Source: Candidatus Fermentibacter danicus (GTDB lineage: Bacteria; Fermentibacterota; Fermentibacteria; Fermentibacterales; Fermentibacteraceae). From it: DNA of 63,154 nt. The first letter of the stretch is position 1; each line of letters starts with the position of its first letter. The notes under the pieces are model-generated. The model made no database searches and was not told the DNA's origin. It was given only the letters and a program-made list of their open reading frames with translations. Of this stretch, positions 23,563 to 32,197 are shown piece after piece. The stretch covers positions 3,831 through 66,984 of the forward strand of contig LKHC01000145.1 in assembly GCA_001618605.1 (NCBI GenBank), read 5' to 3'. The position numbers and the translations under genes are program-made.

Positions 23563-25399
23563 CCTGGTTTCGAAGGATCGCGGTTTCGCCGGCCTGATCC
23601 TGCTCAGGCTCCTCATGGCGAGCTGGAGGGTGGACTACAGGAGGCCTCCGGGCGGGCGGACGGGCAGGCCCAGGGGCAGGCCGGTGCTCTACTGTCTCTG
23701 GCATGCGCGGCAGCTTCCCCTGATGCTCAGCCACAGGCGCGAAGGCATCACGACCCTGATAAGCCTGCACAGGGACGGCGACTATGTAGCGAAGGTCGCC
23801 AAGCTCCTTGGCTTCTCCGTGGTACGCGGTTCGAGCACCAGAGGTGGAGCAGCGGCTCTCAAGCGCATGGCGTCCGTCCTCAGGTCCGGTACGGATTGCG
23901 CGATAACCCCCGACGGTCCACGCGGGCCCGCCTTCAAGGCGAAACCCGGGCTGGTCCTGATATCCAGGCTGGGGCGAAGGCCTGCGGTTCCCATCGCAGC
24001 CTCCGGCTGCCCCGCCCTGGTATTCGGCTCCTGGGACTCCTTCCGCCTGCCGCTTCCCTTCGCACGCATGACGATTGTCGAGGGCAGGCCCATCCCTCCA
24101 TCTCCTCCCCGGATGACCCCGGAACAGGCCGCACTCCATGTCGAACGCGAGATGGCAAGGGTCACGGGGATGGCGGATTTCCTAGCCTGCACTCAGGGCA
24201 GACTGTTCGAGAGGGTCGCAGGCGCGGCCGGCAGGATGCTGGGCTTCGCCGCACAGGCGGCGCTGATTGGAAGACCCGGGAACGAGAGGCTCGAAAGGCG
24301 CGGAATCGTCCCGTCGAGAAGCGACAGACCGGTCGTGCTGCACGGATCGTCGGCGGGGGAGGTCAACGGCATTCTCCCGCTCGCCGGGCACCTCGCCTCC
24401 CGCGGCCTTCCCGTCCATCTCACATGCTTCACCCCGGCGGGCAGGGAGGCTGTTTCGAGATCGGGCCTCCCGGGGTCGTTCCTCCCCCTCGACTCGCCCG
24501 TGTTCGTGGAGAGATTCCTGGAATCGACGGCCCCCCGGGCGCTCGTGATAGCGGAGACGGAGATATGGCCCAACCTCCTCATGGGCGCCCTTCTCAGATC
24601 GGTGCCCTGCATCGCGGTGAACGCCAGGCTCTCGGAATCCAGCCTGAGGAACTACCGGCTGCTCGCCGGCCGTCGGATCGGCAGGCTTTTGTCGTGCTTC
24701 TGCGCGATCCAGTGCCGGACTCCTGGAGATGCTGAGAGGTTCGAGTCCCTCGGCGTCGATCCTTCCGTGATCGAAGTCACGGGCGACACCAAGGCCCTGC
24801 GCGATCCCGGTGATCCCCCCGCCGGATGGTCGTCGAGGTTTTCGGGCTGCGGCCCGGTTATTGTCGCAGGATCGACGAGGCCCGGCGAGGAGAGGGCCGT
24901 AGCCCTCGCTTCACGGAAGGCCGGTCTCTTCCCGGTGATAGCGCCGAGGCATCTCGAGAGGCTCGGAGAAGTGGCCGACCTGCTCCGCTCCGAGGGTTTA
25001 CGCACGAAGCTCTGGTCCGAGGGCGGACCCGCCTCCGGCGGTGACTGCATCCTGTTGGACGAGAGAGGGATACTCGCCCGTCTCTACGGTTGTGCGGATG
25101 TTGCGTTCGTGGGCGGCACCATCGCCCCCTTCGGAGGGCACAACGTCATGGAGCCGCTCCTCAGAGGCGTCCCGGTCGTCGTCGGACCCAGTCACGGGAG
25201 TTTCGAGGCGCTCGTCCAGGAAGGCGTAAGGATCGGGGCGGTGCGGGTAGCCGACGAGGACGGTCTAGCGGACGCATTCCACGCAATGGCCTCGTGCGGG
25301 CTCGATCGCTCGATCATAAGAAGTCTCGGAGCCTCCGGCGGCAGAGAGGCGCTCGACAGGTTCGTCGCGGCTCTGGCCCTCGCGGGGATCGTGATCTGA
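23555..25399 (+). CDS. waaA: DUF374 acyltransferase fused to Kdo transferase (WaaA/KdtA)
   Basis: 614 residues, two enzymes in one chain. Residues ~1-215 are a DUF374/LPLAT-like acyltransferase: YCLWHARQLPLML (~46), SLHRDGDYVAKVAKLLGF, VRGSSTRGG and ITPDGPRGPAFKAKPG (~118). Residues ~225-614 are a GT30 Kdo transferase: HGSSAGEVNGILP (~265; the Glu is the expected catalytic base), AETEIWPNL (~329), GSTRPGEE (~433) and FVGGTIAPFGGHNVMEPL (~517). Free-standing WaaA is ~400-430 residues. It adds Kdo to lipid IVA; the fused half may acylate the same lipid. Start TTG 23555 with AGGAG 8 bases upstream. Followed by lpxK. Confidence 0.9.
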   Translation: MSDLVSKDRGFAGLILLRLLMASWRVDYRRPPGGRTGRPRGRPVLYCLWHARQLPLMLSHRREGITTLISLHRDGDYVAKVAKLLGFSVVRGSSTRGGAAALKRMASVLRSGTDCAITPDGPRGPAFKAKPGLVLISRLGRRPAVPIAASGCPALVFGSWDSFRLPLPFARMTIVEGRPIPPSPPRMTPEQAALHVEREMARVTGMADFLACTQGRLFERVAGAAGRMLGFAAQAALIGRPGNERLERRGIVPSRSDRPVVLHGSSAGEVNGILPLAGHLASRGLPVHLTCFTPAGREAVSRSGLPGSFLPLDSPVFVERFLESTAPRALVIAETEIWPNLLMGALLRSVPCIAVNARLSESSLRNYRLLAGRRIGRLLSCFCAIQCRTPGDAERFESLGVDPSVIEVTGDTKALRDPGDPPAGWSSRFSGCGPVIVAGSTRPGEERAVALASRKAGLFPVIAPRHLERLGEVADLLRSEGLRTKLWSEGGPASGGDCILLDERGILARLYGCADVAFVGGTIAPFGGHNVMEPLLRGVPVVVGPSHGSFEALVQEGVRIGAVRVADEDGLADAFHAMASCGLDRSIIRSLGASGGREALDRFVAALALAGIVI

Positions 25400-25401
25400 A
25401 C

Positions 25402-26490
25402 ATGAAAAGACCCGATCTGGTCTTCAGGAGCATCGCAGAGCGGCGCGGGGGGTGGCGTTTCGCCGGGATGGCCCTCAGCCCCGCCGGGGCGGTCTTCGGG
25501 CTCGCCGCAAACCTCAGGAGGAGGGCGTATTCGCTGGGGCTCGGCCGGAAGCTGCGCGCCTGCGTTCCCGTGGTGAGCGTGGGGAACATCGAAGTGGGCG
25601 GCATAGGCAAGACCCCGGTCACGGTATGGCTGGCCAGGAGGCTGGTCAGCGCCGGGTTCGAGATCGCGGTGGCGGCGAGGGATCTCAACCGGCGGTCGGG
25701 TCCGCCTCTGAACGCATCCCTAGGGGCCTGGTCTTCAGATTCCCCTCCCTCCGACGAAGTCCTGATGCTGGCGAAACAGCTTCCCGGCTGCAGCGTGTTC
25801 GCCGGGCCCTCGAAGGCCCAGGCGGCCGTCAGGGCCGCGGCGGAAGTCTCGCCCGACCTGGTCCTGGTGGACGACGGGTTCCAGCATCTCACGCTGCACC
25901 GGGACATGGACATAGTCGTGCTGGACTTCGAACATCCGCTTGGAACCGGAGGCGTCATCCCCGCCGGCACTCTGAGGGAGTTCCCCTCGGCGCTGTCCGC
26001 CGCCGACTGCTTCTGGGTGAACCGGGTGCCGGCCGGACGCTCTCCGGAATGGCTCACGAGGACTCTCTCGCTGTTCTCCACCAGGGCGTCCGTCGTGAAC
26101 AGCCGTCCGGTGCCGGTCGCGCTCGAGATGCCCGGAGGCGGCAGCGTCGATCCGAAGGGTCTCAGGGTGGTGGCTTTCTGCGGGATAGGCCAACCCTCCT
26201 CCTTCCGCACGACACTGGCGGAGGCGGGATGCGAGACCGTGCATTTCCAGGACTTCCCCGATCACCACGTCTTCACCGTGGCGGAGCTGGTAGCCCTGGA
26301 GGAGAAGAGGAAGGCCCTGAAGGCGGACCTGCTGGTGACGACCGAGAAGGATGCGGTCAAGCTGGGCGAACCGGGAATCAGGCTTAACATCTGCGCACTC
26401 AGGATCGAACTGGACGTTTGGGGCGGATCGGACAGATTGCTGGAAGACATCGCCGGACTGGTCCGGGAAGGCGGGAAGCGTGAACCGTAG
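25402..26490 (+). CDS. lpxK: tetraacyldisaccharide 4'-kinase
   Basis: 362 residues. Phosphorylates the 4' position of the lipid A disaccharide to give lipid IVA. Shows the N-terminal membrane-associating segment, the special P-loop VGNIEVGGIGKTPVTVWL (~58-75), DDGFQHLTLHRDMDIVVLD (~157) and PAGTLREFPSAL (~187), plus DHHVFTVAEL and TTEKDAVKL near the C-terminus. Begins 2 bases after the Kdo-transferase fusion and overlaps nadB by 11 bases. Confidence 0.96.
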   Translation: MKRPDLVFRSIAERRGGWRFAGMALSPAGAVFGLAANLRRRAYSLGLGRKLRACVPVVSVGNIEVGGIGKTPVTVWLARRLVSAGFEIAVAARDLNRRSGPPLNASLGAWSSDSPPSDEVLMLAKQLPGCSVFAGPSKAQAAVRAAAEVSPDLVLVDDGFQHLTLHRDMDIVVLDFEHPLGTGGVIPAGTLREFPSALSAADCFWVNRVPAGRSPEWLTRTLSLFSTRASVVNSRPVPVALEMPGGGSVDPKGLRVVAFCGIGQPSSFRTTLAEAGCETVHFQDFPDHHVFTVAELVALEEKRKALKADLLVTTEKDAVKLGEPGIRLNICALRIELDVWGGSDRLLEDIAGLVREGGKREP

Positions 26491-28063
26491 ATGCGACGTG
26501 CTCGTGATAGGGGGAGGGCTGGCCGGCATGGCCTGTGCGCTGGAGCTGCCCTCCTCCATGAAGGTCATACTGATGAGCAAGATCGAGCTTCCTACGGGAA
26601 GCACGAGCCTGGCGCAGGGAGGGATCGCCGCACCGGTAGGAAGCGACGACAGCACCGAACTCCACCTCCAGGACACGATCAAGGCCGGCGGAGGAATGGT
26701 CGATATCAACGCCGCGAGGGAAATAATCTCCCGCGGTCCCGATCTGATCCGAAAGCTCGCGGGCTGGGGCATACAGCTCGAGGGCGCCGGCGGCGGGACG
26801 GGCTCCATGGAGGGCGGGCACAGCAGGCGAAGGATCCTGCACTACCTCGACAGGACCGGGCGATGGATAAGCGAAGGCCTCATAGGGGCATGCCGGTCCA
26901 GGGAGAACATCGAGATCATGGAGGGGGCCTTCGCCATAAACCTCATCACAGCCTCGCGCGAGGAACTCTCCCTGGCATCGGGACATGGTGACAGGTGTCT
27001 GGGGGCGTATGTCCTGGTCGACGGCGAGGTTCATACCGTACTCGCTTCGGAGACCGTCATAGCCACCGGCGGCGCCGGGAAGGTGTACCGCTACACGTCC
27101 AACGACGACTGGGCCACGGGAGACGGCATAGCGATGGCCTGGCGCGCCGGACTGACAGTCCGCAACATGGAGTTCTACCAGTTCCATCCCACCTGCCTCT
27201 ATCACAAGGACAGGCGGAACTTCCTGATCACCGAGGCTCTCAGGGGAGAGGGGGCCATGCTCCTGAACCTGGACGGCGAGAGGTTCATGGATCGTTTCGA
27301 TCCCGTGCGGATGGAGCTGGCTCCGAGGGATGTCGTAGCCAGGGCGATAGATTCCGAGATGAAGCGTCTGGGACACGACCATGTCGTTCTGGACGCCAGG
27401 GCGCTCGGCAGGAAGGCGCTGGAGGAGAGATTCCCGGAGGTCACGGAGGGTGTGATGTCAGTAGGCATCTGCCCGTGGGAAGAGCCGATACCCGTCGTGC
27501 CCGCGGCGCATTACTGCGTCGGAGGGGTGGTGGCGGGTATCGACGGCTCCACCTCCATGAAGGGGCTCCGAGTCATAGGCGAGGCTGCCTCTACCGGCCT
27601 GCACGGCGCCAACAGGCTGGGCAGCAACAGCCTTCTCGAGGCCGGCGTGATGGGGATCGAGGCGGCCCGTTCGACGACGGGTTCGATCGACCCGCTGCCG
27701 GCCGGGCTCTCGGTCCGCGACTGGTACTTCGGCAGGGCCAGGCCTCTGAGCGAGAGCGTCCTGATAGACCACGACTGGGCTGCGGTCAGGAGCACCATGT
27801 GGGACTACGTTGGGATAATCCGCACGGACCGCAGGCTCACCCGCGCCCTGCGCATCCTGGACGTCATCTCCCGGGAGGTCGAGGAGGACTACTGGTCGCT
27901 TCTGCCGCAGATGGATCTCCTCGAGCTGAGGAACCTCTGCGACGTGGCCGGGATCATCGTCAGGTCCGCCATCCTGCGGCGCGAGAGCCGCGGGCTGCAT
28001 TACAACCTCGACTGTCCGGAGACCGTTCCACCGGGCAGGGACACTCTGATGACGAGGAACTAG
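26480..28063 (+). CDS. nadB: L-aspartate oxidase
   Basis: 527 residues from GTG 26480. FAD enzyme that converts aspartate to iminoaspartate, the first step of NAD synthesis. IGGGLAGMACALEL at the N-terminus, SLAQGGIAAP (~44), GGHSRRRILHY, QFHPTCLY (~234), ALRGEGAMLL and the family's HGANRLGSNSLLEAGVMG (~375). The C-terminal helical domain is complete. nadA and nadC are not in the window; it sits at the end of the lipid A operon, overlapping lpxK. GGAAGGCGGGAA precedes the start. Confidence 0.96.
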   Translation: MNRRCDVLVIGGGLAGMACALELPSSMKVILMSKIELPTGSTSLAQGGIAAPVGSDDSTELHLQDTIKAGGGMVDINAAREIISRGPDLIRKLAGWGIQLEGAGGGTGSMEGGHSRRRILHYLDRTGRWISEGLIGACRSRENIEIMEGAFAINLITASREELSLASGHGDRCLGAYVLVDGEVHTVLASETVIATGGAGKVYRYTSNDDWATGDGIAMAWRAGLTVRNMEFYQFHPTCLYHKDRRNFLITEALRGEGAMLLNLDGERFMDRFDPVRMELAPRDVVARAIDSEMKRLGHDHVVLDARALGRKALEERFPEVTEGVMSVGICPWEEPIPVVPAAHYCVGGVVAGIDGSTSMKGLRVIGEAASTGLHGANRLGSNSLLEAGVMGIEAARSTTGSIDPLPAGLSVRDWYFGRARPLSESVLIDHDWAAVRSTMWDYVGIIRTDRRLTRALRILDVISREVEEDYWSLLPQMDLLELRNLCDVAGIIVRSAILRRESRGLHYNLDCPETVPPGRDTLMTRN

Positions 28064-28065
28064 GC

Positions 28066-28593
28066 GTGAACCGGAGGAGGCTTTCCGGCGCCCTTCCCGC
28101 CGTAGCCGCCGCGGCGGCCCTGGCTGCAGGATGCGCCTCCACTCCGGTCTATACCGGGGGCGGGATCGACTGCAGGGGAGCCGCCTGGTCCGCCGGGGTG
28201 TCCTCCTCCGCAGGCGCCCCGGTCTCTGCAGACGACAACCGGATGATGGACATCATCGAAGCCTGGATCGGGACTCCCTACAGGTACGGCGGAGAGACGA
28301 AGAACGGCGTGGACTGCTCGGGCTTCACCCAGGCCGTGTTCCGCGAGATGGGTGTTTCGATCCCCCGGACCGCCAGCACGCAGGCGGAGGCTGCGGAAAA
28401 GGTGCAGCCGGGGGATCTCAGGTTCGGAGACATCATCTTCTTCAACACTTCCGGCGGAGGCATTTCCCACTGCGGCATCTACATAGGTGACGGGTTCTTC
28501 GTACATGCCTCCGCGAGAAGGGGAGTCGTGCGCCAGTCCCTTGCGAACCCGTACTACTTCAGCAGAATAGTGAGCGCGGGAAGGTTCCTCTGA
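28066..28593 (+). CDS. NlpC/P60 peptidoglycan endopeptidase lipoprotein
   Basis: 175 residues from GTG 28066. Lipoprotein signal with lipobox LAAGC (Cys ~23). The NlpC/P60 domain (~60-175) has WIGTPYRYGGETKNGVDCSGF (catalytic Cys), ISHCGIYIGDGFFVHAS (catalytic His in SHCGIYIG) and a third polar His in FVHAS. Such enzymes, like E. coli Spr/MepS, cut peptide cross-links or stems in peptidoglycan at the outer-membrane side. It starts 2 bases after nadB and ends the operon; a weak hairpin follows. Confidence 0.94.
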   Translation: MNRRRLSGALPAVAAAAALAAGCASTPVYTGGGIDCRGAAWSAGVSSSAGAPVSADDNRMMDIIEAWIGTPYRYGGETKNGVDCSGFTQAVFREMGVSIPRTASTQAEAAEKVQPGDLRFGDIIFFNTSGGGISHCGIYIGDGFFVHASARRGVVRQSLANPYYFSRIVSAGRFL

Positions 28594-28604
28594 TCCGCCC
28601 CGCG

Positions 28605-28633
28605 GCCTGTCGTCACCAGGAGTTACGGCAGGC
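28605..28633. terminator. hairpin between convergent genes
   Basis: Stem GCCTGTCGT (28605-28613) with ACGGCAGGC (28625-28633), nine pairs including one G-U, loop of 11 bases. It covers the stop of the minus-strand gene. No T-run. Confidence 0.3.
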
Positions 28634-29378
28634 GCGACCCGGGACCCTCGAGGCAGAACCGCACGGCCATCAGCCTGAGTTCGCTCGGGGCCGAGGCGTC
28701 CTGGAGCAGCCTCGTCCAGAGTCTGTTCGCCAGGTAGGAGTCTCCGGTTACCATGTATGCGATGGCGGCGGCTGCGAGGGCCTCGGCCTGCGGGGCATCG
28801 GTGGCGATCGCAGTCTCGAGCCTCCTGCGCGCGGCGAGCACGTCGTCGTTCTCCCAGTCGATGAGCCCGAGCAGGAGGGCCGCCCTCGGCTTCGACGAGA
28901 CGGGTTCGAGCAGCTCCCTGGCGGAGTCCGCCCGACCTCGCTCCAGCATCAGGAGAGCCAGGTCGTAACGGGGGATGGACCAGCCAGGATCGGCCTCGAC
29001 GGCCTCCATGAGCTCCCTGCCTGAAGCTTCGTCGTCTCCCGCCTCGTGCAGCGCGGTGGCCGTTCTCACGTGCCGTGCCGCCGTCAGCCTGGAATCCAGC
29101 TCCGCCCTCATCGAAGGGTCGATCGGAAGCCGGACCTTCGTGCCCGGCCGAAGGGCGGCATCCGGCCGGTGGCCGGACATGATTGCAAGCGCCTCGTGAC
29201 CCTCGCCCCGGTCGGCATCCAGGAGGGCCCAGGCGAGGAATCTCCAGGAATCGCCCTCCTGCCATTCGTATTCGCTGGTCCTGTCGCCTGTGACAGTCAG
29301 CACGGCAGGGGGAGCGGACTCGCGGGGCCCGCACGACACGGCCGCAAGGGCGGGGAGAACCAGCCATAGCTTCTTCAT
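28623..29378 (-). CDS. lipoprotein with LysM-like segment and TPR-like helices
   Basis: 251 residues. Lipobox LAAVSC at the N-terminus. Residues ~35-95 resemble a degenerate LysM unit (EWQEGDSWRFLAWALLDAD... LRPGTKVRLPID); ~100-240 are helical repeats of TPR type (GDDEASGRELMEAVEADPGW, PRYDLALLMLERGRADSARELLEP, ENDDVLAARRRLETAIA, PQAEALAAAAIAYMVTGDSYLANRLW). Probably a periplasm-facing peptidoglycan-associated scaffold; no specific function known. ATG 29378 overlaps the dus stop (ATGA). Confidence 0.75.
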   Translation of the reverse strand: MKKLWLVLPALAAVSCGPRESAPPAVLTVTGDRTSEYEWQEGDSWRFLAWALLDADRGEGHEALAIMSGHRPDAALRPGTKVRLPIDPSMRAELDSRLTAARHVRTATALHEAGDDEASGRELMEAVEADPGWSIPRYDLALLMLERGRADSARELLEPVSSKPRAALLLGLIDWENDDVLAARRRLETAIATDAPQAEALAAAAIAYMVTGDSYLANRLWTRLLQDASAPSELRLMAVRFCLEGPGSRLP

Positions 29379-30334
29379 GCAGTCTCCATGATCTTTGAAG
29401 CCTCCTCGAGCACTCCGGCCACGTCCGATTCGGATTCCACTCCCACCGCGAGCGACCGCAGCGAGGCGGCACCCTTGAAGCCCTTCAGGTATCTGACGAG
29501 CTGCCCCCTGAACATATGGAACACGAACGGCGCCGGAACATCCAGCATGGAAAGCCTCAGATGCTCCATCACCGTCTCCCGGAACTCCCCGGCGGCAGGC
29601 TGGATTGACCCCAGGCCCGCCAGCTCCCGGAAGAACCAGGGTCGCCCGATGGCACCCCTTCCGATGAGCAGCCCCGACGCTCCTGTCTCGTCCCTCATCC
29701 GCAGGGCGGCGGAAGGGCTGGTGGAGTCTCCGTTGGCCACGACGGGAATGGGTGAGGCGCCTGCGATCGCTGTGATCCCGGCTGTTCTGACCGGACCGTC
29801 GAACATGTCGCTCCTGAAGCGTCCATGGACGCAAAGGGCCGAAGCCCCCCTCGATGCCGCAAGCGCTCCGATGTCGTCGGGGACGGGGTTTTCAGGATCC
29901 CAGCCGAGCCTGATCTTGAGGGTCACGGGGAGCCCGCCCGCTCCTGCCGAGGTGGCGGATACGACGTCGAGCAGTCTGGGGATGTCCCTGAGGAGCGCCG
30001 CGCCGGAACGGCTGGCCAGAACCTTGCGGACGGGGCAGCCGGCATTGATGTCGATGAAGTCGAATCCCATCCTGGATACGATCGAGGCCGCCCTCTCGAA
30101 TGCCTCGGGCTCCGCGCCGTAGAGCTGAACGCCGATGGGCTTCTCCTCCTCCCTGAAGGCGAGCAGGCGGCAGGAACCGGAGTTCCTCCTCGAAAGGCCC
30201 TGGACGCTTACCATCTCGGTCACGACGGCCGTGGCCCCATGCCTCCTCGCTATCGTCCTGAAGGCGGAGTCCGTAAAGCCGGCCATGGGTGCGAGCGTGA
30301 AACCGCGAGCGTACCCCTCGGGCGCCGGTGTCAT
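29375..30334 (-). CDS. dus: tRNA-dihydrouridine synthase
   Basis: 319 residues from ATG 30334, which overlaps the lipA stop. FMN TIM-barrel enzyme that reduces uridines in the tRNA D-loop. LAPMAGFTDSAFR (~14), FIDINAGCPVRKV with the catalytic Cys (~92), KIRLGWDP, CVHGR (~170), VVANGD and GLLIGRGAIGRPWFF (~215) are all present. It belongs to the general DusB-like branch; which tRNA position is modified cannot be told. Middle gene of the tightly overlapped lipM-lipA-dus-lipoprotein group. Confidence 0.94.
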   Translation of the reverse strand: MTPAPEGYARGFTLAPMAGFTDSAFRTIARRHGATAVVTEMVSVQGLSRRNSGSCRLLAFREEEKPIGVQLYGAEPEAFERAASIVSRMGFDFIDINAGCPVRKVLASRSGAALLRDIPRLLDVVSATSAGAGGLPVTLKIRLGWDPENPVPDDIGALAASRGASALCVHGRFRSDMFDGPVRTAGITAIAGASPIPVVANGDSTSPSAALRMRDETGASGLLIGRGAIGRPWFFRELAGLGSIQPAAGEFRETVMEHLRLSMLDVPAPFVFHMFRGQLVRYLKGFKGAASLRSLAVGVESESDVAGVLEEASKIMETA

Positions 30335-31215
30335 TCCCGGCCTTCTCCATGGACGGACAGGCCGGCATATGCCGCGGCGGCGTCGAAGGAACTCCTGACG
30401 AGAGGACCGGAGGCCACGGCGGCGAATCCTGCGGCCAGAGCCTCCGAGCGCCACTGGTCGAACTCCGCCGGCGTCACGAACCTGTCCACCGGCTGGTGGT
30501 TTCGGGTCGGCTGGAGGTACTGGCCCAGTGTGAGCATGGTTACGCCCGCGCTCCTCAGGTCCGCCAGAGTCGATCTGATGTCCTCGGCGCTCTCGCCGAG
30601 CCCCAGCATGATCCCGCTTTTGGTGGGAATCCCCGGCTGGATGCGTCGGAAGGTCGAAAGCAGGTCCAGGGAAGTCCTGTAGGAAGCCCCGGGGCGGAGC
30701 GCCGGGAAGAGCCTCTCGACTGTCTCTACGTTATGGTTGAAGACGTCGGGGCGGGCCTCGCCTACGATCGACAGACTCCTGCCGCAGCCCTTGAAGTCCG
30801 GCGTCAGTACCTCCACCTTCGTCGAAGGGGATCGCTTCCGTATGGCCGCTATCGTGTCGGCGAAAATGGATGCTCCGCCGTCCGCCAGGTCGTCCCTGGT
30901 GACGGACGTGACTACTGCGTACTTCAGGCCGAGGGCTTCGACGGCCGAAGCCACCCTCTCCGGTTCGTCCGGCGGGGGAGGGGGAACGGGGCCCGACGCC
31001 TTCCGCACGGCGCAGTAGGCGCATCGTCTCGTGCAGGTATCGCCGAGGATCAGGAACGTCGCCGTCCCGTTCTCGAAGCAGCGCCCCTGGTTCGGGCAGG
31101 CGGCCTCCCTGCAGACAGTATGCAGCCCCGCCCCGTCTATGAGGCTCCGGACCCTGGCCGCCTCCACTCCTCCCAGAGTGACGGACCGGAGCCATTCCGG
31201 CTTCCCGCACTTCAT
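30331..31215 (-). CDS. lipA: lipoyl synthase
   Basis: 294 residues. Radical-SAM enzyme that inserts two sulfurs into octanoyl groups. The auxiliary-cluster cysteines are in CREAACPNQGRCFENG (~30-45), the radical-SAM CxxxCxxC in TCTRRCAYC (~60-68), followed by TSVTRDDLADGGA (~100), NHNVET and the conserved C-terminal SGPLVRSSF. ATG 31215 has GGGAG 9 bases upstream; an upstream in-frame ATG would add 21 unrelated residues. Paired with the LipM-like gene 82 bases upstream. Confidence 0.97.
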   Translation of the reverse strand: MKCGKPEWLRSVTLGGVEAARVRSLIDGAGLHTVCREAACPNQGRCFENGTATFLILGDTCTRRCAYCAVRKASGPVPPPPPDEPERVASAVEALGLKYAVVTSVTRDDLADGGASIFADTIAAIRKRSPSTKVEVLTPDFKGCGRSLSIVGEARPDVFNHNVETVERLFPALRPGASYRTSLDLLSTFRRIQPGIPTKSGIMLGLGESAEDIRSTLADLRSAGVTMLTLGQYLQPTRNHQPVDRFVTPAEFDQWRSEALAAGFAAVASGPLVRSSFDAAAAYAGLSVHGEGRE

Positions 31216-31297
31216 CGCTCCGGTCTCCCTTCCTGGTCGATCGCCCGGTGTGCCGCAAACGGTCGTCCACAGTCCCATGCGGGGGCCGTCGTAATCT

Positions 31298-32110
31298 TCA
31301 TGCCCATGCAGCGGCCTCCAGCCTGAAGGAGGACTCCAGTCGTGAGAGTTCGCACGAGTCGAGCCCGTATTCGTCCATCTCCACAGGCTCTTCGCCCAGC
31401 GCCCGGGAGAAGGCCCGGTGGACCGGCTCCCTCAGCGATTCCGGCGTTATCCCGGGGTCGAAGTCCGCGAGCCCGCGCACGGTTCCCGACAGTATGGCGC
31501 GCACGGCCTCCCTGGACCCGGGGTCGGTCCCCGGGAGGAAGTCCGCGAGGCGGACCTGATCGTTTCTCACGATCATGGAGCCATGTTCGAGGAATGCTCC
31601 ATGGCGGCGGGCCTGGGCGCTGCCGACGACCTTGGCACCCCCGATGGTCACCTCCATCCTGCCGTGGGAGGTGAAGCACGGATTGGCAGGCATCCTGGGA
31701 TGGAGCGAATGCCTGTCCGCCCTGGCCAGCACGGCGGGAAGACCCATCGATGCAAGCGCATCGGCGAGCGCGGAACCGGTCCAAGCGAGGGCCTCCTCTA
31801 TTCCGCACTTTGCGAGGAAGTGGTCCGGACAGGCTGCAATGCAGTAGGTGAGTTCGGATTCGTGCCAGACCGCCCTGCCGCCGGTAGGCCTCCGAACCGC
31901 TCCGATCCCGCCGGCCCGGAGCCTCTCCGCGCAGATCTCCCTGGACGGGTCCTGCAGCCTGCCGATGGACACGCAGGCCGGTTCCCAAAGGTATGTGCGC
32001 AGGGCGAAGCCTGTCTCGCCCCGCTCCGCCATCGACAGGAGCAGGGAATCGACCGCCATGTTCCTCGGTCCGTCCGATGCGCCCGATCTGAGCTGAACAG
32101 AATGTGCCAT
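31298..32110 (-). CDS. lipM: LipM-like octanoyltransferase / lipoate-protein ligase family
   Basis: 270 residues from ATG 32110 (GGAG 6 bases upstream). Biotin/lipoate ligase fold with RRPTGGRAVWH (~74) and IGGAKVVGSAQARR with the conserved Lys (~150), plus a Cys in NPCFTSHGRMEV (~138) at the position of the acyl-thioester Cys of LipM. There is no C-terminal adenylating domain, so octanoyl transfer from acyl carrier protein is more likely than ATP-dependent ligation. With lipA it forms a complete octanoyl-to-lipoyl route. Confidence 0.85.
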   Translation of the reverse strand: MAHSVQLRSGASDGPRNMAVDSLLLSMAERGETGFALRTYLWEPACVSIGRLQDPSREICAERLRAGGIGAVRRPTGGRAVWHESELTYCIAACPDHFLAKCGIEEALAWTGSALADALASMGLPAVLARADRHSLHPRMPANPCFTSHGRMEVTIGGAKVVGSAQARRHGAFLEHGSMIVRNDQVRLADFLPGTDPGSREAVRAILSGTVRGLADFDPGITPESLREPVHRAFSRALGEEPVEMDEYGLDSCELSRLESSFRLEAAAWA

Positions 32111-32145
32111 GTCATACTCCAGGCCCGACCGGCAGCGTGGAACCG

Positions 32146-32174
32146 TTGTCATCGGGGAGGGTATCAGATAGATT
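32146..32174 (+). promoter_or_regulatory. candidate sigma70-type promoter
   Basis: TTGTCA (32146-32151, 5 of 6) and TAGATT (32169-32174, 4 of 6) with the ideal 17-base spacer, 23 bases before the ATG of the PorV-like gene at 32198. The best -35/-10 pair I found in the window. Confidence 0.55.
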
Positions 32175-32197
32175 GATCGCCAGAACACGGAGGTCCA

